Source: Parabacteroides hominis (GTDB lineage: Bacteria; Bacteroidota; Bacteroidia; Bacteroidales; Tannerellaceae). Taken from it: a stretch of DNA of 64,000 nt. This document shows positions 40,415 to 49,659 of this stretch, piece by piece; positions within the stretch are counted from its first letter, which is position 1; every line of letters begins with the position of its first letter. Where the stretch lies: positions 37,258-101,257 of the forward strand of contig NZ_JACOOJ010000016.1 in NCBI RefSeq assembly GCF_014287585.1, written 5' to 3'. A program made the position numbers and the translations under genes. Below the pieces are notes generated by a model, which was not told where the DNA came from, did no database searches, and was given only the letters and a program-made list of their open reading frames with translations.

Positions 40415-42541
40415 TTATTTCTTCAACCACATATCCAACCACTCAAAGAATGTGCGCTGCCAAAGCACGCCATTCTGGGGTTTCAATACCCAGTGGTTTT
40501 CATCCGGATAGATCAACAGTTCGGCAGGGACACCTCGAAGGACAGCCGCGTTAAATGCCGCCATGCCTTGGTTGGCCAAAATACGATAATCCTTTTCGCC
40601 ATGAATACAGAGGATCGGAGTATCCCATTTTTCGACAAACAAGTGCGGAGAATTGGCAAACGTACGTTGTGCCGTCGCATTCTGCTTTTCCCAGTAAGCG
40701 CCACCCATGTCCCAGTTGGCGAACCACATCTCTTCGGTTTCCAGATACTGCATTTCCATATTGAAAATACCGTCGTGGGCGATAAATGCCTTGAAACGCT
40801 TGTTGTGATGGCCAGCTAACCAGTAAACAGAGAAACCTCCGAAGCTCGCTCCCACACAACCCAGACGATCGTTGTCAACAAACGGTTCTTTTGCCATCTC
40901 GTCGATAGCCGTAAAGTAGTCTTTCATGCACTGGCCGCCATAATCGCCGCTGATCTGCTCGTTCCATTCCATACCGAAACCGGGAAGGCCGCGGCGGTTC
41001 GGAGCAACCACGATATAGTCGTTAGCAGCCATAATCTGCATATTCCAACGGTAGGACCAGAACTGGCTTACCGGACTTTGAGGACCACCTTCGCAGAACA
41101 ACAAGGTCGGATATTTCTTATTCGGATCGAAGTGAGGAGGATAAATTACCCACGTAAGCATCTGCTTGCCATCGGTCGTTTTCATCCAACGGCCTTCTAC
41201 TTTACCGATTTCCAACTGGTCATAGATTTGTTTGTTTTCTGTTGTCAATTGGGCGACCTTATTGTTATCAGCCAAATCGATTGAGTAGATTTCATCTCCC
41301 ATGCTTAATGAATGACGTTGCACGATCAGCTTGTTTTCGCCTAACAGGGCTACACCTGCATAATCGTACATTCCCGATGTGAGCGGAGTGATCTTGTTAC
41401 CATCCGTCAAATCGATCTTATACACCTGAGATTCACCATGCCAAACACCCGTGAAGTAAAGGGCTTTTGCATCTGCGCTCCAGACGAACCCGTCCACATT
41501 GGAATCAAAATCCTTGCTGGCAAACGTCTTTTCACCTGTCTCCAGATCCATGACCATCAAACGGTTCTGGTCAGACTCATAGCCATCGCGCTCCATACTC
41601 TGCCATGCGATGAACTTGCCATCGGGAGAATATTGGGGATTCGTATCATAGCCCATGATCCCTTCGCTGATATTGGTCGTCTTTTTCGTATTCAGGTCAT
41701 ATACATAAATATCCGAATTGGTGGACAACGCATATTCCTTTCCGGTCTTCTTACGACTTGTGTAAGCGATCTTGTCCGATGTCGTATTCCATGCCAACTG
41801 TTCGATTCCGCCGAACGGTTTCATCGGGCTTTCAAACGGCTCGCCTTCCATGATATCGACAGGGTTACTAATGGACTTGCCATCAAAATCGGCCACAAAA
41901 GGATGCGGGGCTGTTGTCACCCATTCGTCCCAATGCTTGTACATCAGGTCTGTGATAATGATTCCGGTAGCCTTATCCAGATCCGGATATTTATCTGCCG
42001 TGCTCTTTACCGTCTTTACCTGCGAAATAAACAGGACTTTCTTTTCATCCGGAGAAAAGGCAAAACCTTCGATATCTCCGTCGTATTTAGAGAGTTGTTT
42101 GCGGTCGCTTCCATCCGGGTTCATTTCCCAAAGCTGGCTGCTGCCGCCCTCATTGCAGAGGAAAGCAATCTTCTTACCTCCTTTGATCCAGACAGCTTCA
42201 TTTTCGGAGTAAGCCGTTTTCGTAATCTGCTTATTGTCCGTCCCGTCTGCGTTCATGACAAACACTTCGCGATTACTTCTGTTTTCCGGTACGCTGTAAT
42301 AGGCTACAGTATACACGACTTTCTGTCCGTCCGGAGAAACATTCATTCCCCCGATACGTCCCATTGCCCAAAGCACTTCGGGAGTCATTCGTCCGTCTTT
42401 GACTTTAATATCCGAACGCCCGATCACATTTTCTGTGTTCCCTTTCTGTTGAGACGCACGGTCGTGCATCTCTCCATCCCCACTACAAGCTCCAAATAAT
42501 AAGGATGTTGCCATAACCATTGTTCCGATAGATTTATTCAT
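40415..42541 (-). CDS. S9-family serine peptidase, dipeptidyl-peptidase-5-like lipoprotein
   Basis: Envelope peptidase of the prolyl oligopeptidase family, 708 residues from ATG 42541. Lipobox at LLFGACSGDG (Cys19). Residues about 50-420 form a propeller with WD40/PD40-like blades (SPDGQKVVYTVAYY, SPDEKKVLFIS, SPDGKFIAWQSM). The C-terminal hydrolase has the triad: Ser in GASFGGFS, Asp in IHGEKDYRI, His in DENHW. The overall layout and length are like Porphyromonas DPP5, which releases dipeptides from the ends of larger peptides; specificity is inferred. A palindromic repeat (42451-42472) encodes part of the linker after the lipobox. Confidence 0.88.
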   Translation of the reverse strand: MNKSIGTMVMATSLLFGACSGDGEMHDRASQQKGNTENVIGRSDIKVKDGRMTPEVLWAMGRIGGMNVSPDGQKVVYTVAYYSVPENRSNREVFVMNADGTDNKQITKTAYSENEAVWIKGGKKIAFLCNEGGSSQLWEMNPDGSDRKQLSKYDGDIEGFAFSPDEKKVLFISQVKTVKSTADKYPDLDKATGIIITDLMYKHWDEWVTTAPHPFVADFDGKSISNPVDIMEGEPFESPMKPFGGIEQLAWNTTSDKIAYTSRKKTGKEYALSTNSDIYVYDLNTKKTTNISEGIMGYDTNPQYSPDGKFIAWQSMERDGYESDQNRLMVMDLETGEKTFASKDFDSNVDGFVWSADAKALYFTGVWHGESQVYKIDLTDGNKITPLTSGMYDYAGVALLGENKLIVQRHSLSMGDEIYSIDLADNNKVAQLTTENKQIYDQLEIGKVEGRWMKTTDGKQMLTWVIYPPHFDPNKKYPTLLFCEGGPQSPVSQFWSYRWNMQIMAANDYIVVAPNRRGLPGFGMEWNEQISGDYGGQCMKDYFTAIDEMAKEPFVDNDRLGCVGASFGGFSVYWLAGHHNKRFKAFIAHDGIFNMEMQYLETEEMWFANWDMGGAYWEKQNATAQRTFANSPHLFVEKWDTPILCIHGEKDYRILANQGMAAFNAAVLRGVPAELLIYPDENHWVLKPQNGVLWQRTFFEWLDMWLKK
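42451..42472. repeat. Palindromic repeat inside the S9 peptidase coding region
   Basis: GAGACGCACGGTCGTGCATCTC, an imperfect inverted repeat that matches 19 of 22 bases of the hairpin at 4493-4514. It is in frame and encodes the linker EMHDRAS. Confidence 0.6.
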
Positions 42542-42592
42542 GTAGTTTATAATATATTGTGTTTTGGGCACGAAAGTACAAAATATAATTTA

Positions 42593-42600
42593 TATCTTTG
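42593..42600 (+). promoter_or_regulatory. -7 promoter element of the SPOR lipoprotein gene
   Basis: TATCTTTG, 26 bases upstream of the ATG at 42627. Confidence 0.45.
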
Positions 42601-42626
42601 TCCCATTAATTTAAGAACTGAACAGT

Positions 42627-43115
42627 ATGAATAAGATTTGGTTATTTGGAGCCTCGATATGTATGGTTTTAGCATTAGGTTCTTGTAAACCTAAACAGAG
42701 TGCGTATAAGGCTGCTTACGAACAAGCAAAAGAAAAAGAATCAACGGCTCCTGTCGAAGTAGTCGAAGAAGAGGAAGTGGTTGAAGAAGTAACTCCGGTT
42801 TCTAAACCGAGAACTTCCAACGTCAGCACACGCGCAGAAAGAATTAATGCCGCACAGGGTGAAGACGCAAGCAGACTGAAACGTTATAGCGTTGTTATCG
42901 GCAGTTTCAAGAACAAAACAAATGCTTATGCTCTGAAAGAACGGATGCAGAATGACGGATATAACGCTGTTTTGGGAGAAAACGAACAAGGTATGCTTCG
43001 TGTAATCGTTGCCAGCTTTAATGACAAAGCCGATGCAGCCGACAGCCGCGATGCAATCAAAGCAAAATATGCTCCTAACTTTCAGGATGCCTGGATTTTG
43101 GAAAGACAATATTAA
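42627..43115 (+). CDS. SPOR-domain lipoprotein
   Basis: Small envelope lipoprotein, 162 residues; lipobox ALGSCKPK (Cys20). A low-complexity acidic linker (EVVEEEEVVEEV) leads to a C-terminal SPOR domain (about 85-160; YSVVIGSFKNKTNAYALKERM ... MLRVIVASFNDKADAADSRDAI), which binds denuded peptidoglycan glycan strands, often at division sites. It is monocistronic with its own promoter and terminator. Confidence 0.9.
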   Translation: MNKIWLFGASICMVLALGSCKPKQSAYKAAYEQAKEKESTAPVEVVEEEEVVEEVTPVSKPRTSNVSTRAERINAAQGEDASRLKRYSVVIGSFKNKTNAYALKERMQNDGYNAVLGENEQGMLRVIVASFNDKADAADSRDAIKAKYAPNFQDAWILERQY

Positions 43116-43137
43116 GAAATCCGATTCATGCAAAATA

Positions 43138-43175
43138 AAAAAGGATGGTTCCAGTTTTGGATTCATCCTTTTTTA
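43138..43175. terminator. Terminator after the SPOR lipoprotein gene
   Basis: AAAAAGGATG and CATCCTTTTTT arms (43138-43147, 43164-43174) end in a T-run on the plus strand and an A/T-run on the other, so it can act in both directions. Confidence 0.75.
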
Positions 43176-43242
43176 TGATCTATTATCTAACTGATAGCTA
43201 TACTTTTATAGAATGCTATTTACAGGTGTCCCATATTGCCAT

Positions 43243-43788
43243 TTATAATTTCAGCACTATCCATTCTTCTTTAGTCAGCCGGCTGATATGTTCCGTGCGG
43301 ATGTCGTCCATTAAAGCATTAAGCCTATCTGTTTCAGTGCTATAGTATCGGAAACCACATTTTTCCTGTGCGCGTTTCGACTTCTCGTTTCCTTCGAAAT
43401 ACCCACACCACAAAGTTGTGAGTTTCAGGTCCTCAAAACCATGACGTATCATTTCGCGCATCGCTTCCGGTATCAATCCCCGTCCCCAGAATGGCACACC
43501 GATCCAGTAGGAGATTTCCCCCTCGCTTTCGCTTATCGGGAAATTGCTTTTTGAACCGGTCATCAATCCGATGCAACCTATCGCAATATCATCATCTTTC
43601 AAGGTTACAGCATATACTCCTTCTTGCGCAAAAACTGTCCTGATAATTTCAGCGCTCTCCTCTATACTTTTATGTGGCGGCCAGCCCGCAACAGGTCCTA
43701 CCTGTTCATCTTTTGCATATCTGTATAAATCAGTTGCGTCTGCTTCTTTCCACGGACGCAAAACAAGTCTTTCTGTTTCTAAAATCAT
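43243..43788 (-). CDS. GNAT-family N-acetyltransferase (RimJ/RimL-like)
   Basis: 181 residues from ATG 43788; this start gives MILETERLVLRPWKEADATDLY, the typical opening of RimJ/RimL-like acetyltransferases. The acetyl-CoA-binding region is ISYWIGVPFWGRGLIPEAMREMI (about 95-117) and is followed by LWCGYFEGNEKSKRAQEKCGF. The substrate (ribosomal-protein N-terminus, small molecule or other) is not known. An in-frame extension upstream of 43788 has no support. Confidence 0.85.
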   Translation of the reverse strand: MILETERLVLRPWKEADATDLYRYAKDEQVGPVAGWPPHKSIEESAEIIRTVFAQEGVYAVTLKDDDIAIGCIGLMTGSKSNFPISESEGEISYWIGVPFWGRGLIPEAMREMIRHGFEDLKLTTLWCGYFEGNEKSKRAQEKCGFRYYSTETDRLNALMDDIRTEHISRLTKEEWIVLKL

Positions 43789-43843
43789 TTTAATTAATTT
43801 ATAGATGAATACTACTCGCAAATGAATCGATCTATTTACAGGG

Positions 43844-43851
43844 GCAAAGTT
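43844..43851 (-). promoter_or_regulatory. -7 promoter element of the acetyltransferase gene
   Basis: Minus-strand TAACTTTG, about 55 bases before the start codon. It supports 43788 as the start. Confidence 0.4.
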
Positions 43852-43876
43852 ACGGTTCTTCTTATCGTCATTCACA

Positions 43877-44038
43877 AACATCGACCGGCAGGTTATTTTG
43901 GAGATGAAGGCTTTGCTTAGTTCTTCCGACATATCCATCAAAGAAATAGCTGAACAGCTTCATTTTGAAGATACATCATATATGTGCCGATACTTTAAGC
44001 GGCACACGGGCATACCTTTGTCTGAATACCGGAAGTAA
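43877..44038 (+). pseudogene. C-terminal relic of an AraC-family regulator
   Basis: The frame reads NIDRQVILEMKALLSSSDIS then IKEIAEQLHFEDTSYMCRYF, KRHTGIPLSEYRK and a stop, the second half of an AraC/XylS helix-turn-helix. Everything before it (the sensor domain and first helix-turn-helix) is missing. An ATG at 43904 exists, but the remaining 44 residues hold only one helix-turn-helix. Confidence 0.7.
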
Positions 44039-44090
44039 ACTAAGTTTTTCCACTCTTCCCTACTTACGGAAAAGAATTATCCGTCTCAAA

Positions 44091-44150
44091 TTCCATGCCC
44101 ATGAATTTGGAGTTGGATGGGCATGGAATGGGAATTGCATGGGCATGGAA
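44091..44150. repeat. Inverted repeat with one left and two right arms, next to lepA stop
   Basis: TTCCATGCCCAT (44091-44102) is the exact complement of ATGGGCATGGAA, which occurs twice (44117-44128 and 44139-44150). Two alternative hairpins can therefore form. On the minus strand the element begins 6 bases past the lepA stop and is followed by only a weak TTTGAG tail. Confidence 0.7.
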
Positions 44151-44155
44151 ACTAT

Positions 44156-45943
44156 TTAATCTAATTTCAATACAGCCAGGAACGCTTTCTGCGGAACCTC
44201 GACCGTACCGATCTGTTTCATTCGTTTCTTTCCTTCTTTCTGCTTTTCAAGCAACTTGCGTTTACGGGAGATATCGCCGCCATAACATTTGGCCGTTACA
44301 TCTTTACGAACCGCCTTTATCGTTTCGCGGGCGATGATCTTTGCTCCGATAGCCGCCTGGATAGCGATATCGAACTGTTGCCGGGGAATCAGTTCTTTCA
44401 GCTTTTCGCACATACGCCGGCCGAAGGTAACGCTGTTGTCCACATGAGTCAATGTCGAAAGGGCATCCACCGGCTCTCCGTTCAGAAGGATGTCCAATTT
44501 AACTAACTTGCTCGGACGGAAATCATGGATATGATAGTCAAAAGAAGCATACCCTTTAGAGATACTTTTCAACTTGTCATAGAAATCGATTACGATCTCA
44601 CCCAAAGGCATATCATAATGGATCTCCACACGATCACCGGAAATATATTCTTGCTTAAGCAATATGCCACGTTTACCCAGACAAAGTGTCATGATCGGTC
44701 CGATGAAAGTCGTATTAGTAATGACAGAAGCCCGGATATACGGCTCATCGATATGGTCGATCAGCGTTGGTTCTGGCAAACCGCTCGGATTATGCACTTC
44801 CGTGCAAACGCCTTTTTTATCATAAACCTTATAGGACACGTTCGGTACAGTGGTGATTACATCCATGTTGAACTCACGGTCCAGACGTTCCTGCACAATC
44901 TCCATATGCAACAATCCCAGGAAACCGCAACGGAAACCGAATCCCAATGCTGCCGAACTTTCCGGCTGGAATGTCAAAGAGGCATCGTTCAACTGGAGCT
45001 TCTCCAACGAAGCACGCAAATTTTCAAAGTCTTCGCTATCGATCGGATAAACACCGGCAAAGACCATCGGCTTCACCTCTTCGAATCCGGCAATCGCTTC
45101 TTTTGCCGGGCGAGCCACATGGGTGATGGTATCTCCGACCCGGACCTCGCGGGAAGTTTTAATACCGGAAATAATATAACCGACATCCCCGGTACGAATC
45201 TCATCACGGGGAGACATCGTTAGCTTCAATACACCCACCTCATCGGCATCATACTCCTTACCGGTTGCTATGAACTTTACATGGTCGCCTTTACGGATCA
45301 CACCGTTCACGACTTTGAAGTAAGCAATGATACCCCGGAAGGAATTAAACACAGAGTCAAAAATCAGGCACTGCAACGGGGCTTCCGGATCTCCTTTCGG
45401 AGCCGGCACTTTTTCGACGATCGTATTTAAGATGTCATAGACTCCTTCTCCCGTCTTACCGCTGGCCCGGAGAATGTCTTCACGCGGACATCCCAACAGT
45501 TCGACAATCTGGTCTTCCACCTCATCCGGCATAGCGCTGGGAAGGTCTATCTTGTTCATGACCGGGATAATCTCCAAATCATTCTCGATTGCCATATACA
45601 GATTGGAGATAGTCTGTGCCTGAATGCCTTGAGCCGCATCAATAATCAGCAAAGCACCTTCACAAGCAGCAATCGAACGGGAGACTTCATACGAAAAGTC
45701 GACATGTCCCGGAGTATCGATCAGATTCAGGATATATTCTTCTCCTTTATAATTATACTTCATCTGAATGGCATGACTCTTGATCGTAATGCCTCGTTCA
45801 CGCTCCAGGTCCATATCGTCCAGAACCTGCGCCTGCAAATCCTTACCTTCTACTGTCTTGGTATACTCAAGCAAACGGTCGGCCAAAGTACTTTTACCAT
45901 GGTCAATATGGGCAATAATACAGAAATTGCGGATATTCTTCAT
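44156..45943 (-). CDS. lepA: Elongation factor 4 (LepA)
   Basis: Ribosome-associated translational GTPase, 595 residues. G1 is [15 protein letters not shown] (about 12-26), the switch region contains [11 protein letters not shown]3 is [12 protein letters not shown], and G4 is MNKIDLP. Domains II-III follow ([23 protein letters not shown]) and then the LepA-specific C-terminal region ([37 protein letters not shown]). The length is as expected. It diverges from the TPR gene with face-to-face promoters. Confidence 0.97.
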   Translation of the reverse strand: MKNIRNFCIIAHIDHGKSTLADRLLEYTKTVEGKDLQAQVLDDMDLERERGITIKSHAIQMKYNYKGEEYILNLIDTPGHVDFSYEVSRSIAACEGALLIIDAAQGIQAQTISNLYMAIENDLEIIPVMNKIDLPSAMPDEVEDQIVELLGCPREDILRASGKTGEGVYDILNTIVEKVPAPKGDPEAPLQCLIFDSVFNSFRGIIAYFKVVNGVIRKGDHVKFIATGKEYDADEVGVLKLTMSPRDEIRTGDVGYIISGIKTSREVRVGDTITHVARPAKEAIAGFEEVKPMVFAGVYPIDSEDFENLRASLEKLQLNDASLTFQPESSAALGFGFRCGFLGLLHMEIVQERLDREFNMDVITTVPNVSYKVYDKKGVCTEVHNPSGLPEPTLIDHIDEPYIRASVITNTTFIGPIMTLCLGKRGILLKQEYISGDRVEIHYDMPLGEIVIDFYDKLKSISKGYASFDYHIHDFRPSKLVKLDILLNGEPVDALSTLTHVDNSVTFGRRMCEKLKELIPRQQFDIAIQAAIGAKIIARETIKAVRKDVTAKCYGGDISRKRKLLEKQKEGKKRMKQIGTVEVPQKAFLAVLKLD

Positions 45944-45965
45944 CTGCTAAATTTATTTAGGTGTG

Positions 45966-45973
45966 CAAAGATA
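45966..45973 (-). promoter_or_regulatory. -7 promoter element of lepA
   Basis: Minus-strand TATCTTTG, 22 bases before the lepA start. Confidence 0.45.
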
Positions 45974-45995
45974 GAAAATTTAGGCTAAATTGTTA

Positions 45996-46003
45996 TACAT
46001 TTG
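45996..46003 (+). promoter_or_regulatory. -7 promoter element of the TPR-protein gene
   Basis: TACATTTG, 25 bases before ATG 46029, back to back with the lepA promoter. Confidence 0.4.
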
Positions 46004-46028
46004 GCATACCATTTGTTGTTAATAATAT

Positions 46029-48206
46029 ATGACACTACAAGAAATAAACAAAGCATACAACCGCATAGTCGGTTCATTGGACAGTAAAGAATTAAAGAAT
46101 GCCTTCGATTCCTTACAGGCTCTTATTGCAGGAAGCCGCGAATATACTTTCCAGGACAAGTTGAACGAACTGCAAGATACCTACAAGTATATGCTGCGCT
46201 ACCGGATTGAAGGAGCGAAAGACCCGATGCAGGAACAGATATACAACAATTTACAGGCATCGATCTATGAATTGGCCGACTCTGTCAAGCAGAAAGCATT
46301 GGCAGTGGAATCTCCCCTATCCTATTACAGCCGTCGAAGAAGCCTGAACACACAGCCGCCTCTCACTTACAAACAGCTGCACGACCAACTGGTGTTGGAA
46401 CATGAAGCCGGAAAGCATAAAGAGAGCGACGCTTTCAATATTCTCATCTTTAATAAAATATGGGTATCATCTTTTCTGAAGAAAGAGGAGGTTGAGGATA
46501 TCCGTGGCATGTTCCTGGACAATGCACTGCCTTTTACAACCGGCAGCCAGATTGTTTCCGCCTTGATGTTAGGATTGCAAGAGGCGTTCGACAAAGAAAA
46601 GATGCTTTTATTGTTCGACGCCGCCAACCATCCGGACGAAGAGGTCAAAGCCAGAGCATTGATTTCAATCCTGATCACTTTATATACATACAGAAAACGG
46701 ACCGACTTATACCCGCAGATAGCCAACCGGCTGGCCGCATTGGCCGAAGTTCCGGGGTTCACCAAGACGATCCGCACGATCATCCTACGCTTCATCTTAG
46801 CCCGTGAAACAGAAAAGATCACGCGTAAAATCCAGGATGAGATTATTCCGGAAATGATGAAGCTAAGCCCGAAGATCAGCAATAAAATCAATCTGAAAGA
46901 CCTCACGCCTGAGGATATGACAAGCGAAGAGATGAACCCGGAATGGGAGAACTTTTTCTCGGATAGCAACCTCGGCAAAAAGATGGAAGAGTTCGGGGAA
47001 CTGCAACAAGAAGGGGCCGACGTCATGCATTCGACCTTCGTCCATTTGAAGAACTTCCCGTTTTTCCGCGAACTAAGCAACTGGCTGCTTCCGTTTACAA
47101 TCGAACATTCTTCTTTCGACGATCAATTCACTTCGGACAACCAAGCTGAAAAGCAGATGCTCGACTCTATGACATTAGCGGCCTTCATGTGCAATTCGGA
47201 TAAATACTCGCTTTATTTCAGCATGATGCAATTGCCGAAAGAGGCCCGGAAGGTAATGATGAACCAGTTCGACAGCCAGGCTACGGAAATGATCCAGCAG
47301 AATAAGGAAGAATTGATCAGCAAACGGGGAAAGCAAGATACGATCATCGGTCAATACATACAAGACCTGTATCGTTTCTTCAAACTATATCCGGGGCATC
47401 TGGATTTTACGGATATCTTCACGATGTCGTTCGACTTCCACAACCTTGCCATTCTGCGTCCTTATATATCGGATAAAGAAAGCCTTACGACCATCGCCGA
47501 ATATTACCTCCGTAAAAACTATTTCAGCGATGCGCTGACTATATTCAACCAATTGGCAGAAACAGGGCAGGACAGCGACATCCTTTTCCAGAAGATCGGT
47601 TACTGCAAGCAAATGGAAGGTGATCTGAAGGGCGCACTGGAAGCCTATCTGCACGCAGACCTGCTAAACACCGAAAGCAAATGGGTGATCCGGCGAATCG
47701 CCGGTTGCTACCGTTCACTGAAACAGCCGGAAGAGGCACTGAAATATTACCGCCGGTACGAAGCATTAAATCCGGACAATTTGTCGGTTCAAATCAGCAT
47801 CGGCCATTGCCACCTCGAACTAAAGGATTATAACGAAGCGTTGAAATGCTTCTTCAAAGTCGATTACCTGGACAGCAAAAGCCATAAGGCATGGCGACCT
47901 ATCGCATGGTGTTCTTTCCTGACAGGAAAATACGACCAGGCACGGAACTACTATAAAAAGATACTGGATAACCAACCCAACGCACAAGACCTGCTGAACG
48001 CCGGGCATACCGAATGGGCGTTGCAGAATATCAAAGGAGCACTCTCTTTTTACCAGCAGGCGGTGCAAATGGAAAACGGCAACTTCCTTAAGTTCCAGGA
48101 ACAGTTCAGCCAGGATGTAGCGGACCTGCTGATCGCCGGTATCGAAGAAACTGAAGTTGCTTTGATGCTGGACCAGCTAAGATACAGGATGGAAGGGGAG
48201 ATTTAA
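46029..48206 (+). CDS. Large tetratricopeptide-repeat protein of unknown function
   Basis: 725 residues, no signal peptide and no membrane segment, so probably cytoplasmic. The N-terminal ~450 residues are helical and unrecognised (with runs such as LKDLTPEDMTSEEMNPEWENFF). The C-terminal ~230 residues contain TPR units (SDILFQKIGYCKQMEGDLKG, EEALKYYRRYEALNPDNLSV, YNEALKCFFKVDYLDSKSHK, YDQARNYYKKILDNQPNAQD), which normally mediate protein-protein contact. The layout suggests a scaffold; no partner is indicated apart from the divergent lepA. Confidence 0.8.
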   Translation: MTLQEINKAYNRIVGSLDSKELKNAFDSLQALIAGSREYTFQDKLNELQDTYKYMLRYRIEGAKDPMQEQIYNNLQASIYELADSVKQKALAVESPLSYYSRRRSLNTQPPLTYKQLHDQLVLEHEAGKHKESDAFNILIFNKIWVSSFLKKEEVEDIRGMFLDNALPFTTGSQIVSALMLGLQEAFDKEKMLLLFDAANHPDEEVKARALISILITLYTYRKRTDLYPQIANRLAALAEVPGFTKTIRTIILRFILARETEKITRKIQDEIIPEMMKLSPKISNKINLKDLTPEDMTSEEMNPEWENFFSDSNLGKKMEEFGELQQEGADVMHSTFVHLKNFPFFRELSNWLLPFTIEHSSFDDQFTSDNQAEKQMLDSMTLAAFMCNSDKYSLYFSMMQLPKEARKVMMNQFDSQATEMIQQNKEELISKRGKQDTIIGQYIQDLYRFFKLYPGHLDFTDIFTMSFDFHNLAILRPYISDKESLTTIAEYYLRKNYFSDALTIFNQLAETGQDSDILFQKIGYCKQMEGDLKGALEAYLHADLLNTESKWVIRRIAGCYRSLKQPEEALKYYRRYEALNPDNLSVQISIGHCHLELKDYNEALKCFFKVDYLDSKSHKAWRPIAWCSFLTGKYDQARNYYKKILDNQPNAQDLLNAGHTEWALQNIKGALSFYQQAVQMENGNFLKFQEQFSQDVADLLIAGIEETEVALMLDQLRYRMEGEI

Positions 48207-48215
48207 TCCCCCCTT

Positions 48216-48401
48216 TTATCCTCTGCTTCCGAGGCTATTCGTATCAGGATTGAGTTCTTTGACGGCGTCCTTCACTTCTTTGTCACCGATCGGGTAGGTT
48301 ACGGCCACTTGTTGTACGGGATATTCTTCTTTTTCCCTGTCTAACGCTTTCGATTCGGCGTTCTCCGGAATTTTGTTTAAATCTTTGTCCATATCATTCA
48401 C
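48216..48401 (-). CDS. Small hypothetical protein (61 residues)
   Basis: A short charged frame with no signal peptide or membrane segment (MDKDLNKIPENAESKALDRE from the second ATG). The composition (Glu/Lys/Asp-rich, few rare codons) is like a real soluble protein, and it ends 9 bases from the convergent TPR gene's stop. I do not recognise a family. Either ATG (48401 or 48392) could start it. Confidence 0.5.
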   Translation of the reverse strand: MNDMDKDLNKIPENAESKALDREKEEYPVQQVAVTYPIGDKEVKDAVKELNPDTNSLGSRG

Positions 48402-48428
48402 TATTTATGTTTCTATAGATATTCAACA

Positions 48429-48458
48429 ATAAAAATGGCCCGGAAGTTCCGAGCCATT
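48429..48458 (-). terminator. Terminator downstream of the fructokinase gene
   Basis: AATGGC..GGAA/TTCC..GCCATT stem (48434-48458) with a TTTTT tail on the minus strand. The 145 bases between it and the fructokinase stop contain only AT-rich sequence. Confidence 0.6.
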
Positions 48459-48602
48459 CAATCAACCAAAACAAAAAAACCTAAACATCAACCATCTTTT
48501 TCTTTTTGTTCTACTCTACGTTAAGGCTTCCTAATTACTAAACAATCTTTCTAACCTAAAAAAACCAAACCTATCAAATCGTATATATATTTCCCAAGTT
48601 TC

Positions 48603-49481
48603 TTATTCCTCGTATGCCGGCCATGCACCCTCTTTCGTGCAGACATAAGCGGCTGTGCGGACGGCAAACTCATGCGCTTCCCTTAGCGAAGCCCCTTTCA
48701 GCAGCGAAATGATCAGCGCACCGGAGAAAGCATCGCCTGCCCCGACCGTATCAGCCACTTGCACTTCCGGGGTCTGCAAAGTCGATTCTTCATCAGCGGT
48801 ATATATCGTGCTATAAGCATCTCCGGCAGTCAGGACCGCCAAACGGAGATTATAGCGTTCTATAAACCAATGCGCCACCTCCTTATCCGTTCCTTCCAAA
48901 TGAAACATATCCCGCAGGACAACCAACTCCCCGTCATTCACCTTCAATACATTTGCCAGGTAGAGCGACTCTTCGATCAGCTCTTTCGTATAATAATGCT
49001 GGCGCAAATTGATGTCAAAGCAGCGGTAAGCATCGTCCGGGGCGAAAGAAAGAATCGCCTGTACAGTCTCTCTCGACTGTGCGGAACGCTGTCCTAACGT
49101 ACCGAAGCAAATGGCATCTGCCCGTTCAGCCAGATCGATCGCATTCGACGTCGGTGAAAGATGATCCCAAGCTACACGTTCATTAATAATATAGTCAGGG
49201 ACACCATTCTGCAAAGTAACCTGTACCGTTCCGGTCGGATAAGGGACTTTCTCGATCAGATACCGGATCGAATTATTATCCAGTTCTTCGAGGATTTCAT
49301 GTCCCAGCTTGTCGTCTCCCACGGCGCTGATAGCATATCCTTCTGCTCCCAACTGTGAAGCATGGTAGACGAAATTGATTGGAGCACCGCCTGCTTTCCT
49401 TCCTGTTGGCAGCATGTCCCACAGGAGTTCACCTATGCCTACCACGACCGGTTTCTTGTTGTTGCTTTGCATTTGTTTCAT
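48603..49481 (-). CDS. Fructokinase-like PfkB-family carbohydrate kinase
   Basis: Phosphorylates a sugar, probably fructose, in the cytoplasm; 292 residues. The N-terminal PfkB region reads VGIGELLWDMLPTGRKAGGAPINFVYHASQLG and includes the glycine-rich GGAPINF sugar site. The C-terminal signature is DTVGAGDAFSGALI, with the catalytic Asp in GAGDAF. Fructose is inferred from similarity to Bacteroides fructokinases and from the neighbouring periplasmic-binding-protein-type sensor. ATG 49472 is an alternative start. The -7 element is at 49522-49529, with a palindromic operator candidate further up. Confidence 0.85.
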   Translation of the reverse strand: MKQMQSNNKKPVVVGIGELLWDMLPTGRKAGGAPINFVYHASQLGAEGYAISAVGDDKLGHEILEELDNNSIRYLIEKVPYPTGTVQVTLQNGVPDYIINERVAWDHLSPTSNAIDLAERADAICFGTLGQRSAQSRETVQAILSFAPDDAYRCFDINLRQHYYTKELIEESLYLANVLKVNDGELVVLRDMFHLEGTDKEVAHWFIERYNLRLAVLTAGDAYSTIYTADEESTLQTPEVQVADTVGAGDAFSGALIISLLKGASLREAHEFAVRTAAYVCTKEGAWPAYEE

Positions 49482-49521
49482 TATAGTTTATTTGACAAGG
49501 ATAATTCCGTTTTCCACGATG

Positions 49522-49529
49522 CAAAGATA
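49522..49529 (-). promoter_or_regulatory. -7 promoter element of the fructokinase gene
   Basis: Minus-strand TATCTTTG, about 40 bases before the start codon. Confidence 0.45.
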
Positions 49530-49571
49530 GAGGCCGGTGGCGGATGCGACGATAACAAATGCTACAGGATT

Positions 49572-49646
49572 GATAACGCTTGTTACATAATGCACTTATT
49601 TTCAAGTTACATGCACAGATGTTACATACATGTAACGAGCGTTATC
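49572..49646. promoter_or_regulatory. Candidate operator: palindrome with repeated GTTACAT words
   Basis: GATAACGCT-t-GTTACAT (49572-49588) faces ATGTAAC-g-AGCGTTATC (49630-49646). GTTACAT also occurs at 49606 and 49621, so there are three direct copies and one inverted copy. No T-run flanks it. It lies about 45-120 bases upstream of the fructokinase -7 element, where an AraC-type activator would bind. Confidence 0.5.
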
Positions 49647-49659
49647 AAAGGGAAGGATC

